NCBI RefSeq assembly: GCF_038751955.1
Contig: NZ_JBCEXH010000002.1
Coordinates: 124,001 to 188,000, forward strand
Direction: 5' to 3'
Length of the DNA stretch: 64,000 bases
Origin: Methanocalculus natronophilus
Lineage (GTDB): Archaea > Halobacteriota > Methanomicrobia > Methanomicrobiales > Methanocorpusculaceae
Part shown: in pieces, positions 8,019 to 17,011 of the stretch
How positions within the stretch are numbered: position 1 is the first letter of the stretch
How the letters are laid out: the number at the start of each line of letters is the position of its first letter
Translations under genes and position numbers: made by a program
The notes under the pieces: model-generated
What the model was told of the DNA's origin: nothing
Seen by the model: the letters and a program-made list of their open reading frames with translations, nothing else
The model's database searches: none

Positions 8019-9011
8019 ATGGATATTGCGATCATCGGAGCATCCGGATACACCGGCGGCGATCTGATGCGGCTGATAACTCTTCATCCCCATGCAGAGC
8101 TGACCCTTGCCACATCCAGAAAGCGTGAGGGAAGACCGGTTGCCACCGACCAGCCTCACCTGAAGGGTTTTGTCGATCTCAATTATACAAACCCGGATAT
8201 CGATTCAATCGATGTGGATCTCGTCTTTCTTGCAGTCCCCCACACCGTGGCCATGCAGTATGCAGGGTCACTGCATAGCAGGGGGATCAGGACAATCGAC
8301 CTCTCAGCAGATTACCGCCTGCCACGGGAGATATACGAAACCGTCTACGGGGTCACCCATACCGCCTATTTCGAGGCGCCATACGGCCTCCCGGAACTCC
8401 ATCGTGAAGAGATTCGCAGCGCCTCCTTCATAGCAAACCCGGGATGCTTCCCGACAGGGGCGGCACTTGCCGCTGCCCCGGTTGCAGATATCGCAAAAAC
8501 AATCATCTTCGATTCAAAAACAGGAGTCTCAGGAGCCGGGGATACCGTCTCCGAGACGACCCATTACCCAAATGTCAGTGATAACATCAATCCCTACAAG
8601 TGGACAGCCCACCGGCACCTCTCCGAGATGGAGATGGAGGTTGGCCGCCTTGGGTCCCGTGCCACGGTCCACTTCACCCCTCATCTCGTCCCGGTGACAA
8701 GGGGCATCCTGACCACAGCACATATCATCCCGGAACGGCCGGTGACAACAGACGAGATACGGAGACTCTACCAGCACCGCTACCGGGATGAACCATTCGT
8801 CAGGCTCCAGGCACCAAAACTGGCGAATGTCAGGGGAACAAACTTCTGCGATATCGCCTTTGAGGTTGAAGAGGGGGGGAGAAGAATTGTTGCCGTCTCC
8901 GCAATCGACAACCTGATGAAAGGGGCCGCCAGCCAGGCAGTCCAGAATATGAATATCATCTGCGGATTTGAAGAGACCACCGGCCTCCTCTTCCCCGCAG
9001 CCGCACCATGA
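8019..9011 (+). CDS. argC: N-acetyl-gamma-glutamyl-phosphate reductase
   Basis: 330 residues. Rossmann NADP-binding start [19 protein letters not shown], and catalytic Cys in the strictly conserved [12 protein letters not shown] motif near residue 144. It converts N-acetyl-glutamyl-phosphate to the semialdehyde, step 3 of arginine synthesis. First gene of an argC-CBS-argJ-argB operon with 10-bp spacing to the CBS gene. A TATA-like CCTTTATTC lies about 25 nt upstream. Full length, with no anomalies. Confidence 0.97.
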   Translation: MDIAIIGASGYTGGDLMRLITLHPHAELTLATSRKREGRPVATDQPHLKGFVDLNYTNPDIDSIDVDLVFLAVPHTVAMQYAGSLHSRGIRTIDLSADYRLPREIYETVYGVTHTAYFEAPYGLPELHREEIRSASFIANPGCFPTGAALAAAPVADIAKTIIFDSKTGVSGAGDTVSETTHYPNVSDNINPYKWTAHRHLSEMEMEVGRLGSRATVHFTPHLVPVTRGILTTAHIIPERPVTTDEIRRLYQHRYRDEPFVRLQAPKLANVRGTNFCDIAFEVEEGGRRIVAVSAIDNLMKGAASQAVQNMNIICGFEETTGLLFPAAAP

Positions 9012-9021
9012 GGTACAAACA

Positions 9022-9507
9022 ATGAATGTCGAAGCAGTCATGACACCTGATCCGGTGACGATCCAGGCGCAGGATACAATCCGCAATGCATCACGAATCA
9101 TCCGCGAAAACAAGATCGGGGGGCTACCGGTTCTGGATGGAACAAATTTGATCGGGATGATCACAGAATCTGACATCCTTGCACTCCTCAGGGTGGAGGG
9201 GCCAAGCGAGGACCTCTGGCTCCCGTCACCCCTTGAAGTGATAGAGATTCCTATCAGGGAATTTTTCAACTGGGAGAAGACAAAAGACGCCCTCTCAGAC
9301 ATCGGATCACGGCCCGTTCGATCTCACATGAGTTACCCGATCATCACCATTGATGCAGATGATACCATTGAGGAGGCTGCACGGATCATGCTGCGGGAAG
9401 GAATCGCCCGCCTTCCTGTCACACGAGACGCTCAGCTTGCTGGTATTGTCACCCGTGCAGATATCATCGAGGGGATCGGCAGGAAGAAAGAGGAGGAATC
9501 CGGGTGA
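9022..9507 (+). CDS. CBS-domain protein inside the arginine operon
   Basis: 161 residues from ATG 9022, which has GAGGT seven bases upstream. Two CBS motifs cover residues 1-60 (MTPDPVTIQAQDTIRNASRIIRENKIGGLPVLD) and 100-158 (MSYPIITIDADDTIEEAARIMLREGIARLPV). Nothing else is present, so this is a stand-alone Bateman module, which usually binds adenosine nucleotides or SAM. It is inserted between argC and argJ and overlaps argJ by 4 bp, so a regulatory role in arginine or energy sensing is possible but unproven. Confidence 0.92.
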   Translation: MNVEAVMTPDPVTIQAQDTIRNASRIIRENKIGGLPVLDGTNLIGMITESDILALLRVEGPSEDLWLPSPLEVIEIPIREFFNWEKTKDALSDIGSRPVRSHMSYPIITIDADDTIEEAARIMLREGIARLPVTRDAQLAGIVTRADIIEGIGRKKEEESG

Positions 9508-10649
9508 AGAGCATCTGTGGTGTTGCCGGGGTCGAGGCAGCAGGAATCAAAGAGGGGAAGTACGGACTCGCGCTTATCCGGGCATCGGGACCTTCTGCAG
9601 CTGTCTTTACACAGAACCGCGCCCGTGCACCCGTCATCGACCTGATGGTTGACCAGATGAGGAGTGGGAGGCTTGAAGGGATCATTGCAAACTCGGGGTG
9701 TGCAAATGCATACACTGGCAGACGGGGACTCTCTGATGCAATGCAGATGGCAGAGATCGGCGCAGATGCACTTGGATGTGAATCAAGGCATATCGGGGTT
9801 GCCAGCACCGGGGTGATCGGGCGGTACCTGAACCTCGATCTGATCCGGGAACAGGCCGGAAAACTCAGGCTCTCGTCTTCTGCCGGGGCAGAGAGGGACG
9901 CAGCAGCCGCGATCATGACAACTGATCTCGTCGAGAAACATGCCCTTGTGCAGGGAGAAGGGTTCTCGGTTGGTGGGATCGCAAAGGGAAGCGGTATGAT
10001 CGCACCCGATATGGCAACGATGCTCGGCTTCATCTACACCGATGCCGAAATCGGCCACCGGGATCTGCAGGATGCCCTCAACACCGCTGTCCGCCGGAGC
10101 TTCAACAGGATCGTCGTCGATGGCGATGTCTCAACTAACGACTGCGTCTTCGTGACAGCAACAGGTGCTGCGGGAAGAGTTTCAAAAGAGGAATATACCG
10201 ATGCACTGACAAACGCCTGCATGCAGCTTGCCCGGCAGATTGCCCGTGACGGTGAGGGAGCGACAAAATTAATCGAGGTGATCGTCTCGGGTGCACGAAA
10301 CGAAGAGGACGCGGAAAAGATTGCAAAGACCGTTGTCACAAGCCCTCTTGTCAAGACCGCGGTCTATGGTCAGGATCCAAACTGGGGGAGGGTTGTTGCC
10401 GCCGCCGGGTATGCGGGAGTTGACTTTGAGATTCCTGACCTCTCCCTCTGGATTGGAACAGGAGAGGAGAGGACACCACTTGTCCAGAAAGGAGAGATTA
10501 CCGCAGATCTTGTCGCAGCGAAGGCTGCAATGAGAGGCGGGACGGTAGTCTTCTCAATCGATCTCGACGCTGGATCCGGTCATGCCACAGCCTGGGGCTG
10601 CGATCTGACAGAAAAATACATTGAGATTAACGGGAAGTACACTACATGA
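9504..10649 (+). CDS. argJ: Glutamate N-acetyltransferase (ornithine acetyltransferase)
   Basis: 381 residues starting at GTG 9504 with AGGAGG upstream. The autoproteolytic site [16 protein letters not shown] near residue 170 contains the Thr that becomes the new N-terminus and nucleophile of the beta chain. ArgJ transfers acetyl from N-acetylornithine to glutamate, and in bifunctional forms also uses acetyl-CoA. Overlaps the CBS gene by GTGA and argB by ATGA, so the operon is translationally coupled. The full-length family fold is present. Confidence 0.97.
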   Translation: MKSICGVAGVEAAGIKEGKYGLALIRASGPSAAVFTQNRARAPVIDLMVDQMRSGRLEGIIANSGCANAYTGRRGLSDAMQMAEIGADALGCESRHIGVASTGVIGRYLNLDLIREQAGKLRLSSSAGAERDAAAAIMTTDLVEKHALVQGEGFSVGGIAKGSGMIAPDMATMLGFIYTDAEIGHRDLQDALNTAVRRSFNRIVVDGDVSTNDCVFVTATGAAGRVSKEEYTDALTNACMQLARQIARDGEGATKLIEVIVSGARNEEDAEKIAKTVVTSPLVKTAVYGQDPNWGRVVAAAGYAGVDFEIPDLSLWIGTGEERTPLVQKGEITADLVAAKAAMRGGTVVFSIDLDAGSGHATAWGCDLTEKYIEINGKYTT

Positions 10650-11515
10650 AACGTGAAGACGTTCTGATGGAGGCTCTCCCCTACATCAGGCAGTTCCATG
10701 GGAAGACGATTGTCATCAAGCTTGGTGGTCATGCCATGGTCGACCCTGGAATCATGAATACCGTCATAGAGGATGCAGTCCTGCTGCATTACATCGGAAT
10801 GCGGGTGGTGATAGTCCACGGCGGCGGCCCTGAGATCACCGAGAAGATGAAGGCGATGGGGAAAGAGCCGAAGTTTGTTGCCGGACTCCGGGTGACAGAC
10901 CAGGATACCCTCGAGATCGCGATGATGGTGCTTGCAGGCAAGATCAGCAACACAATCGTCTCGCTCATAGCGAAAAATGGTGCACGCGGCGTAGGAATTT
11001 CCGGAAACGACGCCAACCTGGTTATCGCACGGAAGATGGATATCCAGAAGGTGGTCATTGATGATCAGGAGCACGAGGTTGATCTCGGGTTTGTCGGCGA
11101 GATCCGCCGGGTGAACCCGGGCCTTCTCAGGACATTGCTTGATTCAGGCTACATTCCGGTCATCTCTCCGCTTGCAATAGACGAGGAAGGGAGAAACCTC
11201 AATATCAACGCTGATACGATGTCAGGCGAACTCGCAGTCGCCCTGGATGCAGGGAAACTGGTCTCGCTCACCGATGTCGACGGGGTGATGGATGCTGCAA
11301 GAACCACAGTATACCACCGCCTGACACTGGCCGAGGTGGAAGCCATGATCGCAGACGGGACAATACAGGGCGGCATGATCCCAAAGATTGCGGCATGCCT
11401 CTATGCATCCAAAAACGGGGTTGAGCGCTGCCATATCATCAATGGAAATGCACCCCACAACCTCATACTCGAACTCTTCACAGATCAGGGCGTCGGAACG
11501 ATGATCCGAAGATAG
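10646..11515 (+). CDS. argB: Acetylglutamate kinase
   Basis: 289 residues. The amino-acid-kinase motifs [10 protein letters not shown] (residue 23), [10 protein letters not shown] (residue 54) and [12 protein letters not shown] (residue 191) are all present. Phosphorylates N-acetylglutamate with ATP, step 2 of the pathway. Last gene of the operon, starting in an ATGA overlap with argJ. The N-terminal helix [17 protein letters not shown] resembles that of arginine-sensitive hexameric enzymes, so feedback inhibition by arginine is likely. Followed by an oligo-T terminator. Confidence 0.97.
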   Translation: MKREDVLMEALPYIRQFHGKTIVIKLGGHAMVDPGIMNTVIEDAVLLHYIGMRVVIVHGGGPEITEKMKAMGKEPKFVAGLRVTDQDTLEIAMMVLAGKISNTIVSLIAKNGARGVGISGNDANLVIARKMDIQKVVIDDQEHEVDLGFVGEIRRVNPGLLRTLLDSGYIPVISPLAIDEEGRNLNINADTMSGELAVALDAGKLVSLTDVDGVMDAARTTVYHRLTLAEVEAMIADGTIQGGMIPKIAACLYASKNGVERCHIINGNAPHNLILELFTDQGVGTMIRR

Positions 11516-11521
11516 AATATC

Positions 11522-11528
11522 TTTTTTT
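11522..11528 (+). terminator. Oligo-T terminator after argB
   Basis: Seven T begin seven bases after the argB stop, in a 39-bp gap before the next gene. Confidence 0.5.
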
Positions 11529-11554
11529 ACCAAAACCAACCATCTTCTTCTGCC

Positions 11555-13183
11555 ATGGCCATCCCCTGGGAGATCGCATTCACAGTCATTCCCGGCGTCA
11601 TTCTTTTCCTTTTTGGAATCGAGAACTTCAGTAAGGAGATTCTGGCAGTCTCCAGAAAGCGCTTTGCCGCAGCCCTCAGCCGCCTGACAACAAACCGGTA
11701 CAAAGGACTCCTGCTCGGAGCCGGGATAACCGCACTGATGCAGTCGAGTGCGGCGACAACTGTGATTGCAATCAACCTGGTCAATACCGGGACAATCTCT
11801 TTTGTCCAGAGTCTTGGGATCATCATCGGATCAAATATCGGCACCACCATCACCTCCCAGCTGGTTGCCTATCAGCTCACCGTGTTTGGGCCATTCTTCA
11901 TTCTTGTCGGTTTCCTCACCCGGATACTTGCCGGACGGTATTCGTTTCTTGGAAAGCCAATCTTTTACTTTGGCCTGGTTCTCTTCGGCTTCTGGCTGGT
12001 ATCCTATGGGATTACGCCCTATACTGACGACCCGGCGCTCCTTGCATTTCTGAGCGGAATCGCGTTTCTTCCTCTCGCAATCCTTGTGGGTTTCCTGGTC
12101 ACCACCGCATTCCAGTCAAGTGCTGTGACAACCGGCCTTGTCGTCATCCTGGCACAGGAAGGGATGATCACAATGCCTGAAGCAATCCCCTTCCTCCTTG
12201 GCGCAAACATCGGATCGACAACAACCGCACTCTTTATATCCCGCGGTCTTGACCTGTATGCCCGGAGAGCGGCAGCTGCCCATACCCTCTTCAATATCGG
12301 CGGGGTGCTGATGGTACTCCCATTCCTCGTGCCATTCACCGCCCTGATCGCATGGATTGGGGGCGGGGAGGCGCAGCAGGTGGCTAATGCCCATCTTATC
12401 TTCAATCTTGTCACCTCAGTCATCTTCATCACGATAATCATCCCCTTCTCACGCCTGGTCATCCGTGTTGTGCCAGGAGAAGAGGAGGAGATCCTCTTCC
12501 GCACGGCTGCAATACCAGAAAAGCTGCCAGAAAAGCCCGATGAGATTCTGCCGCTTATTGAGGAGGAGATTAACCACCTCTATGCAGTCACTGATTTGGC
12601 ATTTGAGGCGGCAATCGATGTATTCACAGCAGCAAATCCTGCACGTGCATACCAGAAGGCCGGCAAGCTCGAACTCCTCAATGACTACCTTGACGAAGAG
12701 ATCGAGAGGGCGACCTTCATCTTCTCAAAAGAGGCTCTGAATCCTGTTCTAGCACGGAGGAGCGTCCTTCTAGTCCGTATATCAAACGAGCTTGAGCGCC
12801 TCGGCGATCTCTCCCGTGACCTCGCCAAGGTCGGACGGAATGCCCACCGGAAAGGAGACATCTTCCCCAAAGGCCAGGTTGAGGCGATTCGTGGAATATA
12901 CAGGATTTTTGATGGAAATCTCCAGGAACTCGCAAAGAACTTCCCTCATGCGACAAAGGAGACGATCGCCTCGCTCCGGGCGCGTGACAACGAACTGCGG
13001 CGGGCGCTGAACCTGGAGTATGCCCTCTACCTGGAACGGGTTGCCCAGAAGAACGAAAGCGGCGACTCCCGGTATCTCGAGGTCCTCTCGATCCTTGAGG
13101 CGGCAAACGGAAAAATCAGGGATATCAGGAAACTGACTGAAGAGTATTCTGCCCTTGATAAAGATACCATCATCTCCACCTGA
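11555..13183 (+). CDS. Na/Pi cotransporter family protein with PhoU-like C-terminal domain
   Basis: 542 residues. Two inverted NptA repeats carry the QSSAATT and QSSAVTT signatures (around residues 65 and 187), each followed by the GANIGSTTT/GSNIGTTIT segment; these form the Na+ and phosphate sites. Residues 1-310 are membrane-embedded. The remaining 230 residues are a soluble helical PhoU-like domain (EEINHLYAVTDLAFEAAIDVF and later) that probably regulates transport. Length and order match bacterial YjbB/NptA proteins. Monocistronic. Confidence 0.93.
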   Translation: MAIPWEIAFTVIPGVILFLFGIENFSKEILAVSRKRFAAALSRLTTNRYKGLLLGAGITALMQSSAATTVIAINLVNTGTISFVQSLGIIIGSNIGTTITSQLVAYQLTVFGPFFILVGFLTRILAGRYSFLGKPIFYFGLVLFGFWLVSYGITPYTDDPALLAFLSGIAFLPLAILVGFLVTTAFQSSAVTTGLVVILAQEGMITMPEAIPFLLGANIGSTTTALFISRGLDLYARRAAAAHTLFNIGGVLMVLPFLVPFTALIAWIGGGEAQQVANAHLIFNLVTSVIFITIIIPFSRLVIRVVPGEEEEILFRTAAIPEKLPEKPDEILPLIEEEINHLYAVTDLAFEAAIDVFTAANPARAYQKAGKLELLNDYLDEEIERATFIFSKEALNPVLARRSVLLVRISNELERLGDLSRDLAKVGRNAHRKGDIFPKGQVEAIRGIYRIFDGNLQELAKNFPHATKETIASLRARDNELRRALNLEYALYLERVAQKNESGDSRYLEVLSILEAANGKIRDIRKLTEEYSALDKDTIIST

Positions 13184-13221
13184 GGCGGGTGGTGAAGGGA
13201 GGGAAGAAAAAGTCTGGCTCT

Positions 13222-13926
13222 TCATTCTTTGAGGGATATCGAGAGCCGAAGAGAGCTGTAAACCATATGTACGAGATCTTCCCGGGTGTAGGGATTTTCC
13301 TCTATCTTCTCCCAGTCACGGGTGGTATCCTCATCATTCTCCCCAACCCACGAGGTGATCGCGACATCTGGTATCGAAAACCCAAGCCAGGAGAAGAAGT
13401 TCAGGAGGTTGCCTGCCACATGCTGCACGCCGTCGACATGGCCGATGACGATCAGCCCTGCAACCTTGTTTCTAATCATCCGGTTGCCAAACCATGCATA
13501 CTGGTTCTCAATCGAGTTCATCCGTTCAACAAACGTCTGGACAAGTGCAGAATGGTTGTTCCACCGGATGGGGGAAGCCAGGATGAGAATGTCACACCCA
13601 AGCACCGCATCATAGACCCGTTGCATCTGGTCATCCTGGTATTTCAGGGAGGTCATGCAGGGGTAGATGCACTGCGAGGGATCTTCAGAATAGTTCCCTT
13701 CACAATGATAGATTTTGAGATCCTTGAGCCTGATGAGCTCGGTTGTGCATGAGAACGATTCATATTGTTCAAGTGCCCGTTTCAGCAGCCGTTCAGACTT
13801 GCTCAGGCTCCCATCCTGGCGGCTGGATCCGGATATGCCAAGTACCCTGATTCCCCTGCACTGGTCAGGTGCAGGAGGCTCGATGATATTGACGCCAAAC
13901 TTTCGTCCAACAAGAGGTGCGGGCAT
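13222..13926 (-). CDS. NADPH-dependent FMN reductase family protein
   Basis: 234 residues from ATG 13926; an in-frame ATG at 14013 would add 29 residues without family similarity. VLGISGSSRQDGSLSKSERLLKRAL is the flavin-phosphate loop, and LASPIRWNNHSALVQTFVERMNS the second flavin contact. It contains several cysteines (CEGNYSEDPSQC..C), but not the compact iron-sulfur flavoprotein motif. Likely a flavodoxin-fold oxidoreductase of unknown partner. Divergent from the small gene at 14043. Confidence 0.82.
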   Translation of the reverse strand: MPAPLVGRKFGVNIIEPPAPDQCRGIRVLGISGSSRQDGSLSKSERLLKRALEQYESFSCTTELIRLKDLKIYHCEGNYSEDPSQCIYPCMTSLKYQDDQMQRVYDAVLGCDILILASPIRWNNHSALVQTFVERMNSIENQYAWFGNRMIRNKVAGLIVIGHVDGVQHVAGNLLNFFSWLGFSIPDVAITSWVGENDEDTTRDWEKIEENPYTREDLVHMVYSSLRLSISLKE

Positions 13927-14042
13927 AGGAGTTAGATGTATCAGCAGATCTATTTCTAGCTGACGTTTTTGTACTGGTTGCCGGAACTGATCTGCTGAGC
14001 CGGACACCAGCATTTTTATTCTAAGAAGTCCGAACAAATACC

Positions 14043-14348
14043 ATGAAAGAGCGTTGTGTCAATAATTTTGGTGGTAAAGTCCTGATGATGGATGCAAAAG
14101 CAGAAGACGTGAACGAATATGTCAGGAAGAACACCGCGGAGCAGTACGAGATGCGTCCGGATTTTGAGTTCCGCGGACTGATGATGCTCCTCGCACAACC
14201 CATGCTTGTCGGGCTGAAGATCAAGAAGAAGAAGATCATTCTGCCGTTCACAAAGCTCTGCCCAAAGTACGGCACTGTCCTCTACGAGATCGATGCAACT
14301 GAAGAGGATTTTGAGGCGATCAGATCAGGGCTTCAAAAGATGAACTGA
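14043..14348 (+). CDS. Conserved hypothetical protein
   Basis: 101 residues, mixed alpha/beta, no signal peptide or membrane segment. It has a basic stretch LKIKKKKIILPFTKLCPKYGT near residue 57 and an acidic C-terminus. I do not recognise a family with a function. The ATG lies about 25 nt after CATTTTTATTCT, so the message is probably leaderless. A T7 run follows, so it is an independent transcription unit. Confidence 0.72.
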   Translation: MKERCVNNFGGKVLMMDAKAEDVNEYVRKNTAEQYEMRPDFEFRGLMMLLAQPMLVGLKIKKKKIILPFTKLCPKYGTVLYEIDATEEDFEAIRSGLQKMN

Positions 14349-14360
14349 GAGAACCACTCC

Positions 14361-14367
14361 TTTTTTT
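14361..14367 (+). terminator. Oligo-T terminator
   Basis: Seven T thirteen bases after the stop of the 101-residue gene. Confidence 0.45.
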
Positions 14368-14441
14368 GCCGGGGTTTCTCTTCGGGACGGGATGAGGGAT
14401 TCATTTCTCATCGGGAGAGTCCTTATTTCCCCACAGAACCA

Positions 14442-14666
14442 ATGTATACAGACATGAAAGGCCGGAATCGATCAGATATAGCAATCGGATCAACCGTACA
14501 GGTTATCCAGAAGAAAGACCAGCAAAGCGGGAAGACGAAACAGGGTGTTGTCACCGCAATCCTGACGAACTCGTCTTTTCATCCCCACGGCATCAAGGTC
14601 CGGCTTGCCGATGGCACCGTTGGCAGGGTTGCGTCAATAGAAGAGACCTGCGAGCCTGGGCCCTAA
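14442..14666 (+). CDS. YwbE family protein
   Basis: 74 residues. The stretch NRSDIAIGSTVQVIQKKDQ, then KQGVVTAILTNSSFHPHGIK and VRLADGTVGRV, matches the small YwbE/DUF2196 family of bacteria and methanogens, a beta-rich fold with no established function. An alternative start at ATG 14454 would begin MKGRNRSD, closer to bacterial YwbE. No good ribosome binding site is visible for either. A (GA)13 run follows the stop codon. Confidence 0.85.
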   Translation: MYTDMKGRNRSDIAIGSTVQVIQKKDQQSGKTKQGVVTAILTNSSFHPHGIKVRLADGTVGRVASIEETCEPGP

Positions 14667-14670
14667 ACAC

Positions 14671-14696
14671 GAGAGAGAGAGAGAGAGAGAGAGAGA
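14671..14696. repeat. (GA)13 microsatellite
   Basis: An uninterrupted GA dinucleotide run begins five bases after the YwbE-like stop. A second, longer run lies at 29991-30026. Confidence 0.95.
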
Positions 14697-15036
14697 TCTG
14701 GTTTCTGCTGTCTCTCACGTTTCTACTGTTTCTGCCTTGTGCAAGGGGTGTGGTGCAGGGATTGTGCGTGTTACGGTTCACGCCTGCGCCAGATACCCCC
14801 TATGCTGTCAGGAAGCAAACCTTTTTAGTTCCATTCATTCACTGGAGCGACGATATCCGGTTCGTTTTCTTTTCTTTTGATAATTGGGGAGTGAAAGAGA
14901 CATAGCCAGGAGAGGTTGCCATGCATCCATTTCCAAACAACGCTTCCAACGCCCCTTACAATATCTTCATATGAGATAACGCAGTATGAAAGCGTATCGC
15001 ACAAAATTTTCATTGAGAGCCACCGGAGTGGTGCAG
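14697..15036. other. Intergenic region upstream of the Pro/Glu-rich membrane protein
   Basis: About 340 bases without a convincing gene. The second half is AT-richer and includes TTACAATATC near 14955, a possible box A for the gene at 15037, and pyrimidine-rich stretches after the GA run. I see no tRNA or riboswitch fold. Short open frames here lack ribosome binding sites and coding character. Confidence 0.4.
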
Positions 15037-17010
15037 ATGGAGAGAGACGTTACACCCCAGGATACCCCCGGGCCAGAAACACTTGCAGATATTGCAGGTA
15101 TTATGGTTGAAGGGATGATTCGCAATCTGAAAAAAACAGTTCCCCTTTTCATTGGTATCTTTCTTGGAATCTGGATCCTGCATACCTTTGTTCTGTTTTT
15201 TATAAACCAGAGTATTCGGGGAAGAGGTGATCTCCTTGGCAACATGCTTGCAGTCACTGACGGACTGGTTACCGGAACCCTGTTCTGGCTGCTCATTGCG
15301 ATGCTTGGAACAACAGTCTTTCTCAGGATCAGGCAGCATGGAGTAAACGGCTATATCAGAGAGATCCAGGACATTCCAGGGTGGATAACCAGATCCCGAT
15401 CTCTCTATGAAGCTGAATCAGCAGCCCTGATCGCTGCTGGGATTGGCATAGGTGGACTTATAGGAGCAGTTCTGCAAAATTATCTTGTTTCCATCCTCAT
15501 TACAGCCCTTCTCCTCCTCTCACTTACCGCACGGGAGGAGAGCGTACTGATACTCATCTCAGGAATCGGGTATTCTGATCTGAAACGAACCTTCCTGAAG
15601 GAACCTGCTTTTTCTCCCCTTGAGATAGAGCGAACAACCCTTGTCATAACCGGCTGTGCTGCAGGCTTTCTGCTTGCTGCATTCATTCCCCGGATAGGAT
15701 CACTTATTATTGCAGTCGCAGCTCTTGGGTATGCTCTCTACTGGTATCACAGGCAGGAAGGGTCTGGAAAACCGCCTGAAGCTGCTGCTATATCAATTGG
15801 TATTCTGGTTCTCATGGCAGCAGGTGTCCTCGCAACCCCGGTTCTCGCTGCTGTCGGGGGGATGCCGCTGAGCAGCAGCTGTTCATGTCCCTACAACAAT
15901 ACCACAACAGCCATCATTGTAGGCATCTTTCCCGCATCTGCAACAATTGCCGGGATTCTCTCAACCCTGACAATATCCGGCGGTGCCTCTTCGCTTGCGG
16001 GATTCGCAAGCGGCATGGGCTCTCCTGGGGCTGGAGCAGCAGGAGGAGCAGGACCTTCTGCTGCCGGAGCTTCGCCTGCACGCCCCGAATCCGGCATATA
16101 CGGCACTGGTACACCAGATGATCCATTCCGCGATGCACATTCCATTGGGAAGACTGAGGCAGATGGGAGCCTCACACCATATCCCGAACAGGCTGGCAGA
16201 CCCCCTGAGATCATTGGGAGGGGAACACCAGACGATCCGTACCGGGATAATCCTGAGTACAGAAGATACAAAGAACAGTCTGGAGAACAGGGGGGAGCAG
16301 CACCAAAACCCGCACCAAAGCAGGAAGCTCCAGGTACAACCCCTGAAACACCGGTGGCGCCTGAGATGCCTGAGCCTGAAACACCAGGTAAACCGGAGAT
16401 GCCAGAAGAACCGGTACCAGAGAGAGAACCGCCAAAAACCCCGGAGACAGAACCCACTCCAGAGCATCCGCAGCCGGAACCTGAAACACCGGCAGAGCCT
16501 GAGATGCCTGACGTGGAGCCGGAGGCTGAACCCCCCGGGCCTGGAGAGGAGACGATGCCGGAGTGGCGGATCCAGCAGCTGAGAGAGCATATCAGCGAAC
16601 TGGAAACCAGGGAACAGGAGATCAGAAACACCTGGCAGGAGAGACGGCAGATCCAGGAAGAATACGATCGGGCCCGGAGGGAATATACGAGGCAGGGTAT
16701 CAGGACGATGTTCAAGATGGGAAAGGAGACAGTGGAGGCCTGTACTGATCCCAAAGGAACGATCTATGATGGCGTCAAAGAGAAGATGGGCATTGAAACA
16801 CCTCTTGATAAAGCCAAGGAAGATGTGTTTGGGAGAGAGGTAACCACAGAAGAATTAACCAGTGAATGGGTGGAGATCCAGACCAGAAGAAGAGAGATCA
16901 GATCCCGGCTCGACAGCATGCCATCCAGGGAAGAGATGCTCGAAGAAACACGGGAGATCAAGCGGAAGATACGTGATGCACAGCAGCAGATTGAACAGGG
17001 GGTGTGGTGA
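15037..17010 (+). CDS. Polytopic membrane protein with Pro/Glu-rich linker and coiled-coil C-terminus (unknown function)
   Basis: 657 residues from ATG 15037 (GGAGTGGTG upstream); an upstream in-frame ATG at 14986 would add 17. Residues about 30-290 hold six or seven membrane helices. A segment SSSCSCPYNNTT and a Gly/Ala-rich stretch follow. Two copies of GTPDDPF/YRD are present. A linker of about 100 residues is dominated by Pro, Glu and Thr. The last 140 residues are strongly charged and helical (probable coiled coil: EHISELETREQEIRNTWQER). I do not recognise the family. It is followed after one base by the 341-residue gene, so the two proteins probably work together. Confidence 0.8.
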   Translation: MERDVTPQDTPGPETLADIAGIMVEGMIRNLKKTVPLFIGIFLGIWILHTFVLFFINQSIRGRGDLLGNMLAVTDGLVTGTLFWLLIAMLGTTVFLRIRQHGVNGYIREIQDIPGWITRSRSLYEAESAALIAAGIGIGGLIGAVLQNYLVSILITALLLLSLTAREESVLILISGIGYSDLKRTFLKEPAFSPLEIERTTLVITGCAAGFLLAAFIPRIGSLIIAVAALGYALYWYHRQEGSGKPPEAAAISIGILVLMAAGVLATPVLAAVGGMPLSSSCSCPYNNTTTAIIVGIFPASATIAGILSTLTISGGASSLAGFASGMGSPGAGAAGGAGPSAAGASPARPESGIYGTGTPDDPFRDAHSIGKTEADGSLTPYPEQAGRPPEIIGRGTPDDPYRDNPEYRRYKEQSGEQGGAAPKPAPKQEAPGTTPETPVAPEMPEPETPGKPEMPEEPVPEREPPKTPETEPTPEHPQPEPETPAEPEMPDVEPEAEPPGPGEETMPEWRIQQLREHISELETREQEIRNTWQERRQIQEEYDRARREYTRQGIRTMFKMGKETVEACTDPKGTIYDGVKEKMGIETPLDKAKEDVFGREVTTEELTSEWVEIQTRRREIRSRLDSMPSREEMLEETREIKRKIRDAQQQIEQGVW

Positions 17011-17011
17011 C

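Noticed and set aside
8529-9302. Open frame of 257 codons on the minus strand across argC and the CBS gene
   Set aside because: Antisense shadow crossing two real genes; no recognisable domain.
15891-16754. Long open frame on the minus strand opposite the Pro/Glu-rich protein
   Set aside because: It is Ser/Gly/Cys-rich low-complexity sequence created by the antisense of the Pro/Glu repeats. No ribosome binding site or family match.
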